Assembly: GCA_001897535.1 (NCBI GenBank)
Contig: MKTC01000040.1
Location: forward strand, 1 to 64,000
From: Bacteroidetes bacterium 37-13
GTDB lineage: Bacteria; Bacteroidota; Bacteroidia; Chitinophagales; LD1
Direction: 5' to 3'
Length of the DNA stretch: 64,000 bases
Positions within the stretch are counted from its first letter, which is position 1; every line of letters begins with the position of its first letter. Under the pieces are notes generated by a model, which was not told the origin of the DNA, searched no databases, and saw nothing but the letters and a program-made list of their open reading frames with translations. Positions 1-9,334 of the stretch are shown here, piece after piece. The position numbers and the translations under genes are program-made.

Positions 1-172
1 ACTTCGGCACCCGGAGATTTATCCCTGATGAGTTGCTCTCCAGCAGAGCTCACTTCCGTTTCATCTCCTATGCTAAATATAATCTGTAAACGGTATTCAG
101 GATTAAAATAAATGTGTAAACTTGTATCAGGATTTTTAATCAAAATGTGTAAACTTTTTTCAGGACGAGACA
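1..172. mobile_element. Terminus of an IS21-like insertion sequence (partial)
   Basis: Read on the minus strand from 172, the sequence starts TGTCTCGTCCTGAAAAAAGT and contains three spaced copies of a motif of the form CCTGA-N-AAGTTTACA (tips near 172, 132 and 102). A TG start and several internal copies of a terminal motif are typical of IS21-family ends, which is the basis for the family call. The same 27-bp tip, with one mismatch, recurs at 22127-22153, which supports 172 as the true outer edge. The element body lies to the left of the window. No transposase reading frame can be recognised in bases 1-90, so the istA/istB side is unknown. Confidence 0.5.
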
Positions 173-218
173 CCTCACTATAAGAGATAAGTCGGGATAA
201 AATTTTTCACAAACAAAA

Positions 219-249
219 AGCCGAAACACCTTTTTAAAGTATTTCGGCT
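219..249 (-). terminator. Rho-independent terminator of the aconitase gene
   Basis: AGCCGAAA (219-226) pairs with TTTCGGCT (242-249), forming an 8-bp stem. On the minus strand it is followed by a T-rich run (213-218). It lies about 40 bp after the aconitase stop codon. Confidence 0.8.
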
Positions 250-291
250 CATATTCTTTCGAGAGTAAATCTATTACTCTGTTTTTAATTT

Positions 292-2556
292 CTATTTAAC
301 GCTTGCACGGATAATATTAAGTGCAGCACCGGCTTTAAACCATTCAATTTGCTGTGCATTGTAAGTATGTGCCACTTCAAAACTATCGGTTGAGCCATCT
401 TTATGCGTAAGCTGCACAGTTAAGTTTTTGCCGGGAGCAAAAGCAGTTAAACCTAAAATTGCAAAAGTGTCATCTTCTTGAATTTTGTTGTAATCTTCTT
501 TATTTACAAAAGTAAGAGCCAACATGCCTTGCTTTTTTAAATTGGTTTCGTGGATACGCGCAAATGATTTCACCAATACAGCACGCACACCTAAAAAGCG
601 TGGTTCCATTGCAGCATGTTCGCGGCTTGAGCCTTCACCATAGTTTTCATCACCTACTACAACTGAACCAATTCCTGCGGCTTTGTATGCACGCTGAACT
701 TGTGGCACTTCGCCATATTCACCTGTGAGTTGGTTTTTTACTGTATTTGTTTTTTCATTGGCAAAGTTTACTGCACCAATTAGCAAGTTGTTGCTGATAT
801 TATCTAAGTGTCCGCGATATTTTAACCAAGGTCCCGCCATTGAAATATGGTCGGTAGTACATTTTCCTTTTGCCTTAATAAGCAATTTTAAACCTTGTAA
901 ATCTGTTCCTTCCCAAGCTTTAAAAGGCTCTAACAGTTGCAAGCGATCGCTTGTTGGGCTTACCACAACTTGCACTCCGCTTCCATCGGCAGCCGGTGCA
1001 ATGTAACCTGCATCTTCCACGGCAAAACCGTTGGTTGGCAGTTCATCGCCTGTTGGTGGATCAAGTTTTACGGCTTCACCTTTTTCGTTTACCAAAGTAT
1101 CGGTAAGCGGGTTAAAAGTTAGGCTTCCTGCAATAGCTAAAGCTGTAGTTAATTCCGGAGAAGCAACAAAAGCATAAGTATTCGGGTTGCCATCTTGGCG
1201 AGCAGCAAAGTTTCTATTGAAAGAGTGTACGATTGTATTTTTCTCTTTCTTATCAGCTCCTGTGCGCGCCCACATTCCAATGCATGGGCCGCAAGCGTTA
1301 GCAAAAACTTCACCGCCAATTTTATTGAAAGTATCAATAAAACCATCACGCTCAATGGTGTAGCGAATTTGCTCAGAACCCGGAGTGATGCTAAATTCTG
1401 CTTTAGCTTTCAAGTTTTTTTCTGCTACTTGTTTTGCTAAAGAAACAGCACGCGAAATATCTTCGTAAGAAGAGTTGGTGCAGCTACCAATCAAACCAAC
1501 TTTTACATCGGTTGGCCAGCCGTTTGCGGCAGCAACTTCTTTCATTTTAGAAACCGGAGTAGCTAAATCCGGTGTGAAAGGTCCGTTGATGTGCGGCTCT
1601 AATTCACTCAAATTTATTTCAATTACTTGGTCGAAATATTTTTCAGGATTTGCATAAACTTCTGCATCTCCGGTTAAATGTTCTTTTATGGTATCTGCTG
1701 CGGCAGCCACATCAGCGCGATCGGTAGCAATCAAATAGCGCTTCATGCTTTCATCGTAGCCAAAAGTTGAAGTAGTAGCGCCAATTTCTGCGCCCATGTT
1801 GCAAATAGTTCCTTTTCCTGTGCAGCTCATAGAAGTTGCACCTTCGCCAAAATATTCAACCACAGCACCGGTTCCGCCTTTTACGGTTAAAATACCTGCC
1901 ACTTTCAAAATCACATCTTTAGGAGAAACCCAACCATTCAATTTGCCAGTAAGTTTCACACCAATAAGTTTAGGCATTTTAAGTTCCCAAGCTAAGCCTG
2001 CCATCACATCGCAAGCATCAGCACCACCAACGCCAATGGCTATCATTCCCAAGCCGCCAGCATTTACCGTGTGAGAGTCTGTGCCAATCATCATTCCACC
2101 CGGAAAAGCGTAATTTTCCAATACAATTTGGTGAATAATTCCGGCTCCCGGTTTCCAAAAACCAATACCATATTTATTTGAAACTGAAGCTAAAAAATCA
2201 TATACTTCTTTATTGCCTGAAGTAGCTGCTGCAAGGTCGGTTTTAGAACCATTTTTTGCAGTAATTAAGTGGTCGCAATGCACCGTTGAAGGCACAGCCA
2301 CTTTTGGTCTTCCTGCTTGCATAAATTGCAAAAGCGCCATTTGTGCTGTTGCATCTTGCATCGCCACTCTATCCGGAGCAAAATCCACATAGTTTTTACC
2401 GCGCTCAAAAGATTCTAATGATTGTGAACTGTGCAAATGCGCATAAAGAATTTTTTCTGTAAGCGTTAAAGGGCGGTTTAATAACTTTCTTGTTGCTTCT
2501 ATGCGTGCAGGAAAGTTTGCATAAACCTGCTTAATCATTTCAATGTCAAATGCCAT
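292..2556 (-). CDS. acn: Aconitate hydratase
   Basis: Converts citrate to isocitrate in the TCA cycle using a [4Fe-4S] cluster; cytoplasmic. The 754-aa protein has the length and domain order of the mitochondrial/AcnA-like bacterial aconitases: an N-terminal three-subdomain catalytic core, a linker, and a C-terminal swivel domain. The cluster ligands are visible as GSCTNS (about residue 356) and ACGPCIG (about residues 421-424). The C-terminal part carries the conserved [11 protein letters not shown] active-site loop. It is a single-gene unit ending in a strong terminator. Both ends look intact. Confidence 0.97.
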   Translation of the reverse strand: MAFDIEMIKQVYANFPARIEATRKLLNRPLTLTEKILYAHLHSSQSLESFERGKNYVDFAPDRVAMQDATAQMALLQFMQAGRPKVAVPSTVHCDHLITAKNGSKTDLAAATSGNKEVYDFLASVSNKYGIGFWKPGAGIIHQIVLENYAFPGGMMIGTDSHTVNAGGLGMIAIGVGGADACDVMAGLAWELKMPKLIGVKLTGKLNGWVSPKDVILKVAGILTVKGGTGAVVEYFGEGATSMSCTGKGTICNMGAEIGATTSTFGYDESMKRYLIATDRADVAAAADTIKEHLTGDAEVYANPEKYFDQVIEINLSELEPHINGPFTPDLATPVSKMKEVAAANGWPTDVKVGLIGSCTNSSYEDISRAVSLAKQVAEKNLKAKAEFSITPGSEQIRYTIERDGFIDTFNKIGGEVFANACGPCIGMWARTGADKKEKNTIVHSFNRNFAARQDGNPNTYAFVASPELTTALAIAGSLTFNPLTDTLVNEKGEAVKLDPPTGDELPTNGFAVEDAGYIAPAADGSGVQVVVSPTSDRLQLLEPFKAWEGTDLQGLKLLIKAKGKCTTDHISMAGPWLKYRGHLDNISNNLLIGAVNFANEKTNTVKNQLTGEYGEVPQVQRAYKAAGIGSVVVGDENYGEGSSREHAAMEPRFLGVRAVLVKSFARIHETNLKKQGMLALTFVNKEDYNKIQEDDTFAILGLTAFAPGKNLTVQLTHKDGSTDSFEVAHTYNAQQIEWFKAGAALNIIRASVK

Positions 2557-2629
2557 TCTTATAGATTTATTGTTTTGTAATTATTGATTTAAAATTTGCT
2601 TGAGTTTCTAACGCTCAAATTTCGGGCTG

Positions 2630-2656
2630 CAAATGTAGAAGGTTTTATGATACAAA
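2630..2656 (-). promoter_or_regulatory. Candidate promoter for acn
   Basis: On the minus strand TACATTTG (2630-2637) fits the Bacteroidota -7 consensus TAnnTTTG, with TTTG upstream at 2653-2656. The spacer is only 15 bp, against 20 bp in the two better promoters of this window, so this is a weak call. Confidence 0.35.
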
Positions 2657-2735
2657 CATTATTTCACAGCGAAATTTCGCAGTTGCAATTTTCTTCCGTT
2701 TATTATTTCATAATTCTACCATAAACTACCAAGAG

Positions 2736-3128
2736 CTACTCGGGTTTTCTTCTACTTAAAAACAGGAATATTAGAGTGCCTGAAACAAGTGGCACAACTA
2801 TGGCAATGGTTAAGCTGCCAATTACATATTGCAACAAGTTTTTTTGAATGGCTTCGGGCGAAAGCAACTTATCGAATTGAAGGTGCATGGCATTTTTTCC
2901 CAGCCACCAACCGCCAACTTTATACGATGCAAAAATTAAAAACGGAATCACCGGAGGAAGACTGATGTTTGAAGCCAAAATAGTTATCGGTTTATTCAAT
3001 TTAAAAAAGATTGCCGAAACAACTGCGCCTGCCGTGTGAAATCCCCAAAACGGAGAAAGCCCCCAAAACAAACCGGTGGCGAATGATGCTGCTTTTATCA
3101 ATGGCGAATCTTGCGCGCGAAACACCAC
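2736..3128 (-). CDS. DUF2062 membrane domain, probably the C-terminal half of a split glycosyltransferase-DUF2062 protein
   Basis: A small hydrophobic protein (about 130 aa from the GTG at 3128) with the DUF2062 pattern: a conserved N-terminal ATGLFWGLSPFWGFHT stretch and two or three membrane segments. There is no ATG. The frame stays open upstream through IIRD up to the A10 tract at 3151-3160, where it would join the glycosyltransferase frame if the tract were one base longer. GT2-DUF2062 fusions of about 390 aa are common in Bacteroidota, so this is most likely the C-terminal half of such a protein rather than an independent gene. Its function is unknown; a role in polar lipid or exopolysaccharide export is only a guess. 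Confidence 0.75.
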   Translation of the reverse strand: MVFRAQDSPLIKAASFATGLFWGLSPFWGFHTAGAVVSAIFFKLNKPITILASNISLPPVIPFLIFASYKVGGWWLGKNAMHLQFDKLLSPEAIQKNLLQYVIGSLTIAIVVPLVSGTLIFLFLSRRKPE

Positions 3129-3136
3129 ATCGCGAA

Positions 3137-3901
3137 TTATTTGCCTAAAGTTTTTTTTTTAATACTGCGGTAAAAATTACGCGGTTTTATCCAGAAAAAA
3201 GTAAGGAAAACTAATACCGTATTCAGTATGCTTATTCGCGTAAAATCGTTAAATGGCCTAAAGTGCGAAACTCGCTCGCCTGCTGGCGGATAATATACTT
3301 TTACGGGAATAGCTATCACATTTATTCCCGCCCAAGCAGCACGCACAATCACTTCAATTTCAAACTCAAATTTGCGGGTGAAAAATTTAATGTTTTCCAT
3401 TGCTTTAACAGGGTAAACTCTATAACCACTTTGGGTATCGGGCAGTTTAATATCTGTTTCTAAATTGAACCAAAAGTTTGAAAACTTATTTCCAAAACTG
3501 CTTTTCCCAGGCACGCTTTCTTGGTTCATATTGCGAGCTCCAATTATTATGGCATTTCGATTTTCTTCTAATGCTTGAAGCATATTGGGCAAGTCAGAAG
3601 CAAAATGCTGCCCGTCTGTATCCATTGAAATTACGTAATCGTAGCCTAAACTTTTTGCAAATTCAAAGCCTTTGCGAAGCGCCCAGCCTTTGCCTTGGTT
3701 TGGTGAATAGCTAAGTACTTTTAGTTGTGCATAGCGGGATAATATTTCAGAAGTTTCATCAGTAGAACCATCGTTTACCACACACACATCATTAGAAAAT
3801 TCCAGCACATCTTTTATTACTTGTTCCAAAGTGCGATGGTTGTTGTAAGTAGGCAAAAGCACACAACATTTTAAGTCGGTAAATTTTTGTTTAGTGTTCA
3901 T
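3137..3901 (-). CDS. Family 2 glycosyltransferase (dolichol-phosphate mannosyltransferase-like)
   Basis: GT-A fold transferase using a nucleotide sugar at the cytoplasmic face. Visible motifs are the N-terminal LLPTYNNHRTLEQVI, VVNDGSTDET, the GWALRKGFEFA segment and the DxD-like SMDTDGQHF. It is 254 aa, with a basic, hydrophobic C-terminus ending in a run of lysines encoded by ten A residues. The stop codon comes only twelve bases after that tract, and DUF2062 follows in the alternative frame. It overlaps the FabZ-like gene by 11 bp, so GT2-FabZ-LolA probably form one operon. The trio resembles part of the aryl polyene/flexirubin-type lipid clusters of Bacteroidota; this is inference. Confidence 0.9.
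   Translation of the reverse strand: MNTKQKFTDLKCCVLLPTYNNHRTLEQVIKDVLEFSNDVCVVNDGSTDETSEILSRYAQLKVLSYSPNQGKGWALRKGFEFAKSLGYDYVISMDTDGQHFASDLPNMLQALEENRNAIIIGARNMNQESVPGKSSFGNKFSNFWFNLETDIKLPDTQSGYRVYPVKAMENIKFFTRKFEFEIEVIVRAAWAGINVIAIPVKVYYPPAGERVSHFRPFNDFTRISILNTVLVFLTFFWIKPRNFYRSIKKKTLGK
3151..3160 (-). other. Homopolymer A10 tract at a gene-fusion frameshift
   Basis: On the minus strand ten consecutive A residues encode the terminal lysines of the glycosyltransferase. With eleven, the frame would continue into the DUF2062 segment without a stop. It could be a slippage site for transcription or translation, a phase-variable tract, a fixed mutation, or an assembly error. Confidence 0.6.
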
Positions 3902-4268
3902 TGCTTACTTTAAAAATGCCCTTAAACTTTAAAAAAAAACGTTCTCCATTATCAATACTTGCTGTGGTATCAAACACATTTTCATCTCTTTTTTGAAAAC
4001 TCATTTTTACTATTAATTCCGGTGTATGTTGCGGCTCAATCACATTGATAAATTTGATACTTCCTACATTGGGCATTGCAATTTCAGTTTTAAAAGCTTG
4101 CCGTAAAATATCTTTCAACAATTCTATTTGGCACACGCCAGGGAAAACAGGAGAACCGGGAAAATGTCCTTTAAAAATTGGATGTTCAGCGTTTAATAAA
4201 ACTTTTGCCGCCACCGAATCCGGCAAAGTTTCTAACAGCGTAATGTCATAAAGTTTCGGTAAAAACAT
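3891..4268 (-). CDS. FabZ-like hotdog-fold 3-hydroxyacyl-ACP dehydratase
   Basis: A 125-aa single hotdog domain with the FabZ active-site signature: HPIFKGHFPGSPVFPGV at about residues 29-45 holds the catalytic His. The downstream Glu/Gln helix (CQIELLKDIL) is also present. FabZ enzymes dehydrate 3-hydroxyacyl-ACP during fatty acid synthesis. This one is shorter and more divergent than housekeeping FabZ and sits between a glycosyltransferase and LolA, so a specialised lipid or polyene pathway is more likely. It overlaps the next gene by 11 bp. Confidence 0.8.
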   Translation of the reverse strand: MFLPKLYDITLLETLPDSVAAKVLLNAEHPIFKGHFPGSPVFPGVCQIELLKDILRQAFKTEIAMPNVGSIKFINVIEPQHTPELIVKMSFQKRDENVFDTTASIDNGERFFLKFKGIFKVSNEH

Positions 4269-4311
4269 GGCGCGAAGATAGAAGCCTAATTCTTATATAG
4301 AAACAAATTTG

Positions 4312-4944
4312 CTACTGCACTTTAAAAAGTGTTTCGGGCAATGCTTTGTTCAGCGATTTATTGCTAAAAGTAAGGTAAGTGTAATCGCCTCCGTTTTCGT
4401 TCAGTTCTAAGCGCGTGGCAGAAAAATCTTTTTTATCCAGTATTAGAACTATAGAAGATAAAAAATCCCGCACCGTTTTTGAAGTTGGTGTGAGCTCAAC
4501 TTTTATAGCTTTCTCGTTTTCAAAAAGCTTGGTTGAAAAATCTTTGCTTTCCAGCATGCTTCCGGTAACGCTGCTCACAATTATTTTATTAAGCTGCTGA
4601 AAAGCCTTGCTTTTAGCCATGCTTACTTTTGTTATTTTGTTTTTATCTTGTAAAAAAGCATTTGTGCCATTTACAATCATTGCCTGGAAGTTGGGTTGGC
4701 GATACTCCAAGCGCACTTGATTGGGTTGGTTGAAATAAAAAACACCTTTTGAAGTGGTTTTTTCTTTCATCATGCTCATCTTTTTTTCTTGCAAAAAATC
4801 GCATTGTACCGTTTTAATTTTTGCAGAAGATTGTTCGATTAAAGAGCGTAACTCTGCTTCGTTTTTGGGCGTGTGGTATTGCTGGCTGAAAGTGCAAAAG
4901 CAGAAAACAAAAAGAGCAACCGAGAGTAGAAACTGTTTTTTCAT
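4312..4944 (-). CDS. LolA-like outer-membrane lipoprotein carrier
   Basis: A periplasmic protein of 210 aa with an N-terminal signal peptide (MKKQFLLSVALFVFCFCTFS). The LolA fold is suggested by the IKTVQCDFLQEKKM segment, the GVFYFNQPNQVRLEY strand pair and the C-terminal GGDYTYLTFSN strands. LolA chaperones lipoproteins from the inner to the outer membrane. Being next to a FabZ-like enzyme and a glycosyltransferase, it may be a dedicated carrier for a lipid pathway rather than the housekeeping LolA. Confidence 0.8.
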   Translation of the reverse strand: MKKQFLLSVALFVFCFCTFSQQYHTPKNEAELRSLIEQSSAKIKTVQCDFLQEKKMSMMKEKTTSKGVFYFNQPNQVRLEYRQPNFQAMIVNGTNAFLQDKNKITKVSMAKSKAFQQLNKIIVSSVTGSMLESKDFSTKLFENEKAIKVELTPTSKTVRDFLSSIVLILDKKDFSATRLELNENGGDYTYLTFSNKSLNKALPETLFKVQ

Positions 4945-5032
4945 TCCAATAAAGTAATGCTATTTTATTTTTGAATAAACAATTGATACAAAATGTTTAC
5001 CGGAGTTTAACTTTTGTATTTATACTTTAAAG

Positions 5033-6361
5033 TTAGTTTCTTTTAAATCCAGGAAAACTTCTACCGGCAGCACTCATTTTCTGTACGCTTTTCATCATCT
5101 TTTTCATTTCTTCAAACTGCTTTAGAAATTGGTTTACTTCTTGAATAGTGTTGCCGCTTCCTTTTGCAATTCTCTGCCTGCGTGTTCCATTCAGCAAGTC
5201 TGGATTAGAGCGTTCGTTTGGTGTCATGGAATGGATAATTGCTTCAATTTTTTTAAAGCTGCTATCGTTTATATCAATATCTTTTACAGCTTTTCCCAAA
5301 CCCGGAATCATACCGAGCAACTCTTTCATGTTGCCCATCTTTTTTATTTGCCCGAGTTGATATAAGAAGTCGTTGAAATCGAATTTGTCTTTTCTAATTT
5401 TTGCATCTAGTTCTTTGGCTTTCTTTTCATCGTATTGCTCTTGGGCGCGCTCTACAAACGATACAATATCGCCCATTCCCAAAATACGCTGTGCCATACG
5501 GTCAGGATAAAACGCATCGAGCGTATCCACCTTTTCGCCTGTGCTTACAAACTTTATTGGCTTACCAACGGTGTAAGTAATTGTGAGTGCCGCTCCACCG
5601 CGTGTGTCGCCATCTAATTTGGTAAGCACCACGCCATCAAAATCCAATTTATCGTTGAAAGCTTTTGCAGTATTCACAGCATCTTGCCCGGTCATGCTAT
5701 CCACTACAAATAGAATTTCATCGGGCTTCACAGCATTTTTTACTGCGCCAATTTCGGTCATCATAGCTTCATCAACCGCTAAGCGGCCTGCAGTATCAAT
5801 AATCACCAAATCTAAACCTTGGCTTTTGGCATACGCAATACCATTTTGCGCTATCTGAACCGGATTATTATTTTCTTTTTCGTGATAAACGGGAATACCT
5901 ATTTTTTCTCCTAACACAATCAACTGGTCTATAGCCGCAGGGCGATATACATCGGCTGCAACCATAAGCGGGCGCTTGAATTTTTTAGTTTTAAGCCAAT
6001 AAGCTAATTTGTGTGTGAAGGTAGTTTTTCCCGACCCTTGTAAGCCTGCAATCAGCACTACCGCAGGGCTTCCTTTTAAATTAAAATCAGCAGCCGTGCC
6101 GCCCATGAGCTGGGTTAGCTCATCGTTCATAATTTTCACCATCAACTGCCCCGGGCTCACAGCAGTTAATACGTTTTGTCCAAGTGCTTCTGCCTTTACT
6201 TTATCAGTAAATTCTTTTGCAATTTTATAGTTCACATCGGCATCTACCAACGCTCTGCGAATTTCTTTTACGGTTTCGGCAATGTTTATTTCCGAAATTC
6301 TTCCTTGTCCTTTTAGTACTTTAAACGCGCCTTCTAAACGCTCCTGTAAACTTTCAAACAT
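5033..6361 (-). CDS. ffh: Signal recognition particle protein Ffh (SRP54)
   Basis: The GTPase of the signal recognition particle; it binds 4.5S RNA and hydrophobic signal sequences and delivers ribosomes to FtsY. At 442 aa it has the full N, G and M domains. Visible are GLQGSGKTTF (about residue 109), DTAGRL, TKLDGDTRGGAAL, and a methionine-rich M domain with GMGDIVS and the SGNTIQEVNQFLKQF helix. I start at the ATG at 6361 (MFESLQERLEG), the usual family start; the frame is open for another 54 codons upstream, but that part is not Ffh-like. Confidence 0.97.
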   Translation of the reverse strand: MFESLQERLEGAFKVLKGQGRISEINIAETVKEIRRALVDADVNYKIAKEFTDKVKAEALGQNVLTAVSPGQLMVKIMNDELTQLMGGTAADFNLKGSPAVVLIAGLQGSGKTTFTHKLAYWLKTKKFKRPLMVAADVYRPAAIDQLIVLGEKIGIPVYHEKENNNPVQIAQNGIAYAKSQGLDLVIIDTAGRLAVDEAMMTEIGAVKNAVKPDEILFVVDSMTGQDAVNTAKAFNDKLDFDGVVLTKLDGDTRGGAALTITYTVGKPIKFVSTGEKVDTLDAFYPDRMAQRILGMGDIVSFVERAQEQYDEKKAKELDAKIRKDKFDFNDFLYQLGQIKKMGNMKELLGMIPGLGKAVKDIDINDSSFKKIEAIIHSMTPNERSNPDLLNGTRRQRIAKGSGNTIQEVNQFLKQFEEMKKMMKSVQKMSAAGRSFPGFKRN

Positions 6362-6573
6362 GATTACAATTTTTTCAAAATGGAGTGCGAATTTAGATAA
6401 AAAATTGAGGCGAAAAGGGTTGAGTGGTTTATTAACCCATATTAAGATTAAAAATATTCTTTGGTTGAAGTGCGATTTCATCTTCACTCCATACAATTTT
6501 CTGTATTGTTTTACTTTCTCCAATAACAGTTATTCACTTTCGCGGCTGCCGAATTTTATATTTTTGTATTGTT

Positions 6574-8355
6574 TTGGGAAAGGAAAAATCATCTCTTTTT
6601 GATTTCAGTTTGCTTGTTCGCATTTTAAAGTTAGCCATTCCATATAAAAATTGGTTTCGGTTTTCGCTTGTGATGTCGTTGCTCATGGCACTTATTGCGC
6701 CAATTAGACCCAAATTGGTTCAGTACACGGTAGATAATTACATCGTTCACTTTGATGCAGCCGGATTAAAAAATATGGCCTTGTTACTTTTACTGCTTTT
6801 GCTTGTAGAATCTACCATGCGCTATGGCTTTAATTACCTCACTGCTTGGCTTGGGCAAAGTGTTATTCGCGATTTAAGAATTCGAGTTTTTAAACACTTG
6901 ATTTTTTCGCGTTTAAAATATTTCGACACCACACCAATTGGCACTGCAACCACCCGTACCATTAGCGATATTGAAGCCGTAAACGATACTTTTTCCGAAG
7001 GTTTAATTACCATTATTGCAGATGTACTCACCATCTTTTTAGTGCTTGGTTTTATGTTTTATACCGATTGGAAAATCACTTTGGCCAGCATTGCTTTTCT
7101 TCCTTTTTTACTTTGGATTACGCGCTGGTTTCAAGAAGGTGTAAAGCGTTCTTTTCAAGACGAAAGAACACAAATTGGTCGCATGAATGCTTTTTTACAA
7201 GAGCATTTAACCGGCATGAGAATTATTCAACTTTTTAATGTAGAAAAAAAAGAGTTTGAAAAATTTCAAAGCATAAATGAAGAACTAAAACAAGCTAATA
7301 TTCGCGGCATTTGGTATTACTCTTTATTCTTTCCTGCGGTGGAAATTTTAATGGCAGGCTCGGTTGGCTTAATGGTGTGGATGGCTTCGCACGAAATATT
7401 GCACCACCAAGTTCAAGTTGGTGTAATTATGGCGTTTATTCTCTACATCAGTATGCTCTTTCGCCCATTGCGTTTTATTGCCGATAAAGTAAATACAATT
7501 CAACGTGGTTTAGTGGCTTGCGAAAGAGTTTTTAAGCTATTAGATAAAGATGAGCGCATTAGCGACATTGGCACTTTTTCTCCTCAAAAAGTACTTGGCA
7601 AAATTGAGTTTAAAGATGTGTGGTTCGCTTACAACAAAGAGCATTATGTGCTTAAAAATGTAAGTTTTGAACTGCCTGCCGGAGAAACACTTGCAGTAGT
7701 TGGACACACAGGTTCAGGCAAAACCACTACCATTTCGCTTTTGGGAAGATTTTATGAAATAAACAAAGGTGAAATATTATTAGACGGTGTAAACATTCGC
7801 GACTATAAACTTTCGGTATTACGTTCTCAAATGAGCATTGTATTGCAAGATGTGTTTCTTTTTGCGGGAAGTGTTTACGAAAATATCACTTTGCGCAACG
7901 AAAATATTTCGATGGAAGCAGTTGTAAACGCTGCGAAAATGATTGGCGCACATCAATTTATTTCGCAACTTCCCAATGGCTACAACTACGAAGTAATGGA
8001 ACGCGGGGCTACACTTTCTATGGGTCAGCGGCAGCTAATTTCATTTGTGCGCGCATTGGTTTACAACCCATCGGTTTTAATCTTAGATGAAGCTACGTCT
8101 TCTATTGATAGCGAAAGTGAAGCACTCATTCAGCAAGCGATAGAAAAGTTGGTAAAAGGCAGAACTTCTATTGTGATTGCACATAGGCTTTCTACTATTC
8201 GCCATGCCAATAAAATAGCGGTGTTTGACCAAGGTGAGCTAAAAGAATTTGGTTCGCACAACGAGCTAATTGCGCTTGAGGGCGAATACAAAAAACTGTT
8301 TGATATGCAGTTTAAAAAAGAAACAGCTTCAGATACTCAGCTTATTCAAGAATAA
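6574..8355 (+). CDS. ABC exporter, fused permease-ATPase (MsbA/lipid exporter-like)
   Basis: A 593-aa half-transporter with six predicted membrane helices in the first 320 residues and a C-terminal ATPase. Walker A is GHTGSGKTT (about residue 379), the Q-loop is VLQDVFLF, the signature is LSMGQRQ (about 481), and Walker B is LILDEATSSID. It acts as a homodimer or heterodimer, probably flipping lipid or exporting a hydrophobic compound. No ATG lies near the N-terminus, so the start used is the TTG at 6574 and is uncertain. Its end overlaps the convergent GHMP kinase gene by 14 bp. Confidence 0.9.
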   Translation: MGKEKSSLFDFSLLVRILKLAIPYKNWFRFSLVMSLLMALIAPIRPKLVQYTVDNYIVHFDAAGLKNMALLLLLLLLVESTMRYGFNYLTAWLGQSVIRDLRIRVFKHLIFSRLKYFDTTPIGTATTRTISDIEAVNDTFSEGLITIIADVLTIFLVLGFMFYTDWKITLASIAFLPFLLWITRWFQEGVKRSFQDERTQIGRMNAFLQEHLTGMRIIQLFNVEKKEFEKFQSINEELKQANIRGIWYYSLFFPAVEILMAGSVGLMVWMASHEILHHQVQVGVIMAFILYISMLFRPLRFIADKVNTIQRGLVACERVFKLLDKDERISDIGTFSPQKVLGKIEFKDVWFAYNKEHYVLKNVSFELPAGETLAVVGHTGSGKTTTISLLGRFYEINKGEILLDGVNIRDYKLSVLRSQMSIVLQDVFLFAGSVYENITLRNENISMEAVVNAAKMIGAHQFISQLPNGYNYEVMERGATLSMGQRQLISFVRALVYNPSVLILDEATSSIDSESEALIQQAIEKLVKGRTSIVIAHRLSTIRHANKIAVFDQGELKEFGSHNELIALEGEYKKLFDMQFKKETASDTQLIQE

Positions 8356-9262
8356 TCTCATTCCAAGCAAGCACCGTATCAAAATTATTTTGTCGTAAAA
8401 GTTGTTTTACTTTTTCTGCATCTTCTTCAAAAGCAAGCAATGCAAAATCACCACCCCAAGCACCTAAACTTTTAGCAGCCACAGGCAAGTTTGCAAAATG
8501 TGTTTGCTTCACTTTCTCCAGTTTTAATGCTTCACTCACATAGTTTTCATGTTCTTGAATTAGCTGCATAAATTTTTGAATTGTTGCACATTCAAGCATT
8601 TCGCGTGTAACTACATTTAGCCACTGTACATAATTTTCTTTATGAAGCGAAAGTGATTTATAGTGCGAAATTCCAGCCACGCTGGATTGCTTTTTTCCTA
8701 AATGAACAAATAATAATTGCTGTTTGAAACTTGGATTAAAATTCACTTGCGAATATTCCGGCTCTCCATTGTTTAATCTAAAAATAATTGATGAATTACT
8801 TTCTGCGCAAGCAATATCGTAACCCGAGCCGCCAAAGGTTTTTTTGAGCAAACTATACGGATTTACTTGAGCCCATTTCGCAATGCTGTAAATTAAAGTA
8901 GAGCTGCTACCTAAACCCCAATTCTGTGGAAATTCCAACTGTGTTTGCACAGCAATGTCTTCATCTGTAGAAAAAAAAATCGGGTTTAAATCTTTTGCTG
9001 CTGATAAAATTTTTGCAAGCATCACTTCTGCGGCAATATCACTTGTAGCTATTATTTCTTTCTTATTAAAAACCAATTGTAGCCAAGGTTTCCCTGTGTT
9101 ATCAAGTGCAACCCAAAATAAGTTATTCTCTTTTCCACTCAATTCTTTCACCTGAAATTTTTGGCCAAAACGAGTAGGCAATGCCAAAACATCCGCACCG
9201 TCTAATGCGAAATATTCGCCTGTTATCATCAATTTTCCATGTGCATAAATGCTTTCTTGCAT
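8342..9262 (-). CDS. GYDIA-family GHMP kinase
   Basis: A small-molecule kinase of the GHMP superfamily (mevalonate/galactokinase-like). Motif 1 is HGKLMITGEYFAL at the N-terminus, the ATP-binding motif 2 is WGLGSSST (about residue 117), and the family-naming GYDIACA follows. Motif 3 near the C-terminus (GAWGGDFALLAF) closes the active site. The substrate is unknown; a mevalonate-pathway role has been assumed for relatives. The ATG at 9262 is chosen over an upstream TTG at 9304. Confidence 0.88.
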   Translation of the reverse strand: MQESIYAHGKLMITGEYFALDGADVLALPTRFGQKFQVKELSGKENNLFWVALDNTGKPWLQLVFNKKEIIATSDIAAEVMLAKILSAAKDLNPIFFSTDEDIAVQTQLEFPQNWGLGSSSTLIYSIAKWAQVNPYSLLKKTFGGSGYDIACAESNSSIIFRLNNGEPEYSQVNFNPSFKQQLLFVHLGKKQSSVAGISHYKSLSLHKENYVQWLNVVTREMLECATIQKFMQLIQEHENYVSEALKLEKVKQTHFANLPVAAKSLGAWGGDFALLAFEEDAEKVKQLLRQNNFDTVLAWNEIILE

Positions 9263-9334
9263 GGCGCTAAGTTGAGGAATATTTTTTTGAAATAGTTCAA
9301 CCAAAAATCAACCAACTGTTTTTATTATTGTGTT

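Noticed and set aside
725-1006. Plus-strand open frames inside the aconitase gene
   Set aside because: Antisense shadows of a well-conserved enzyme gene.
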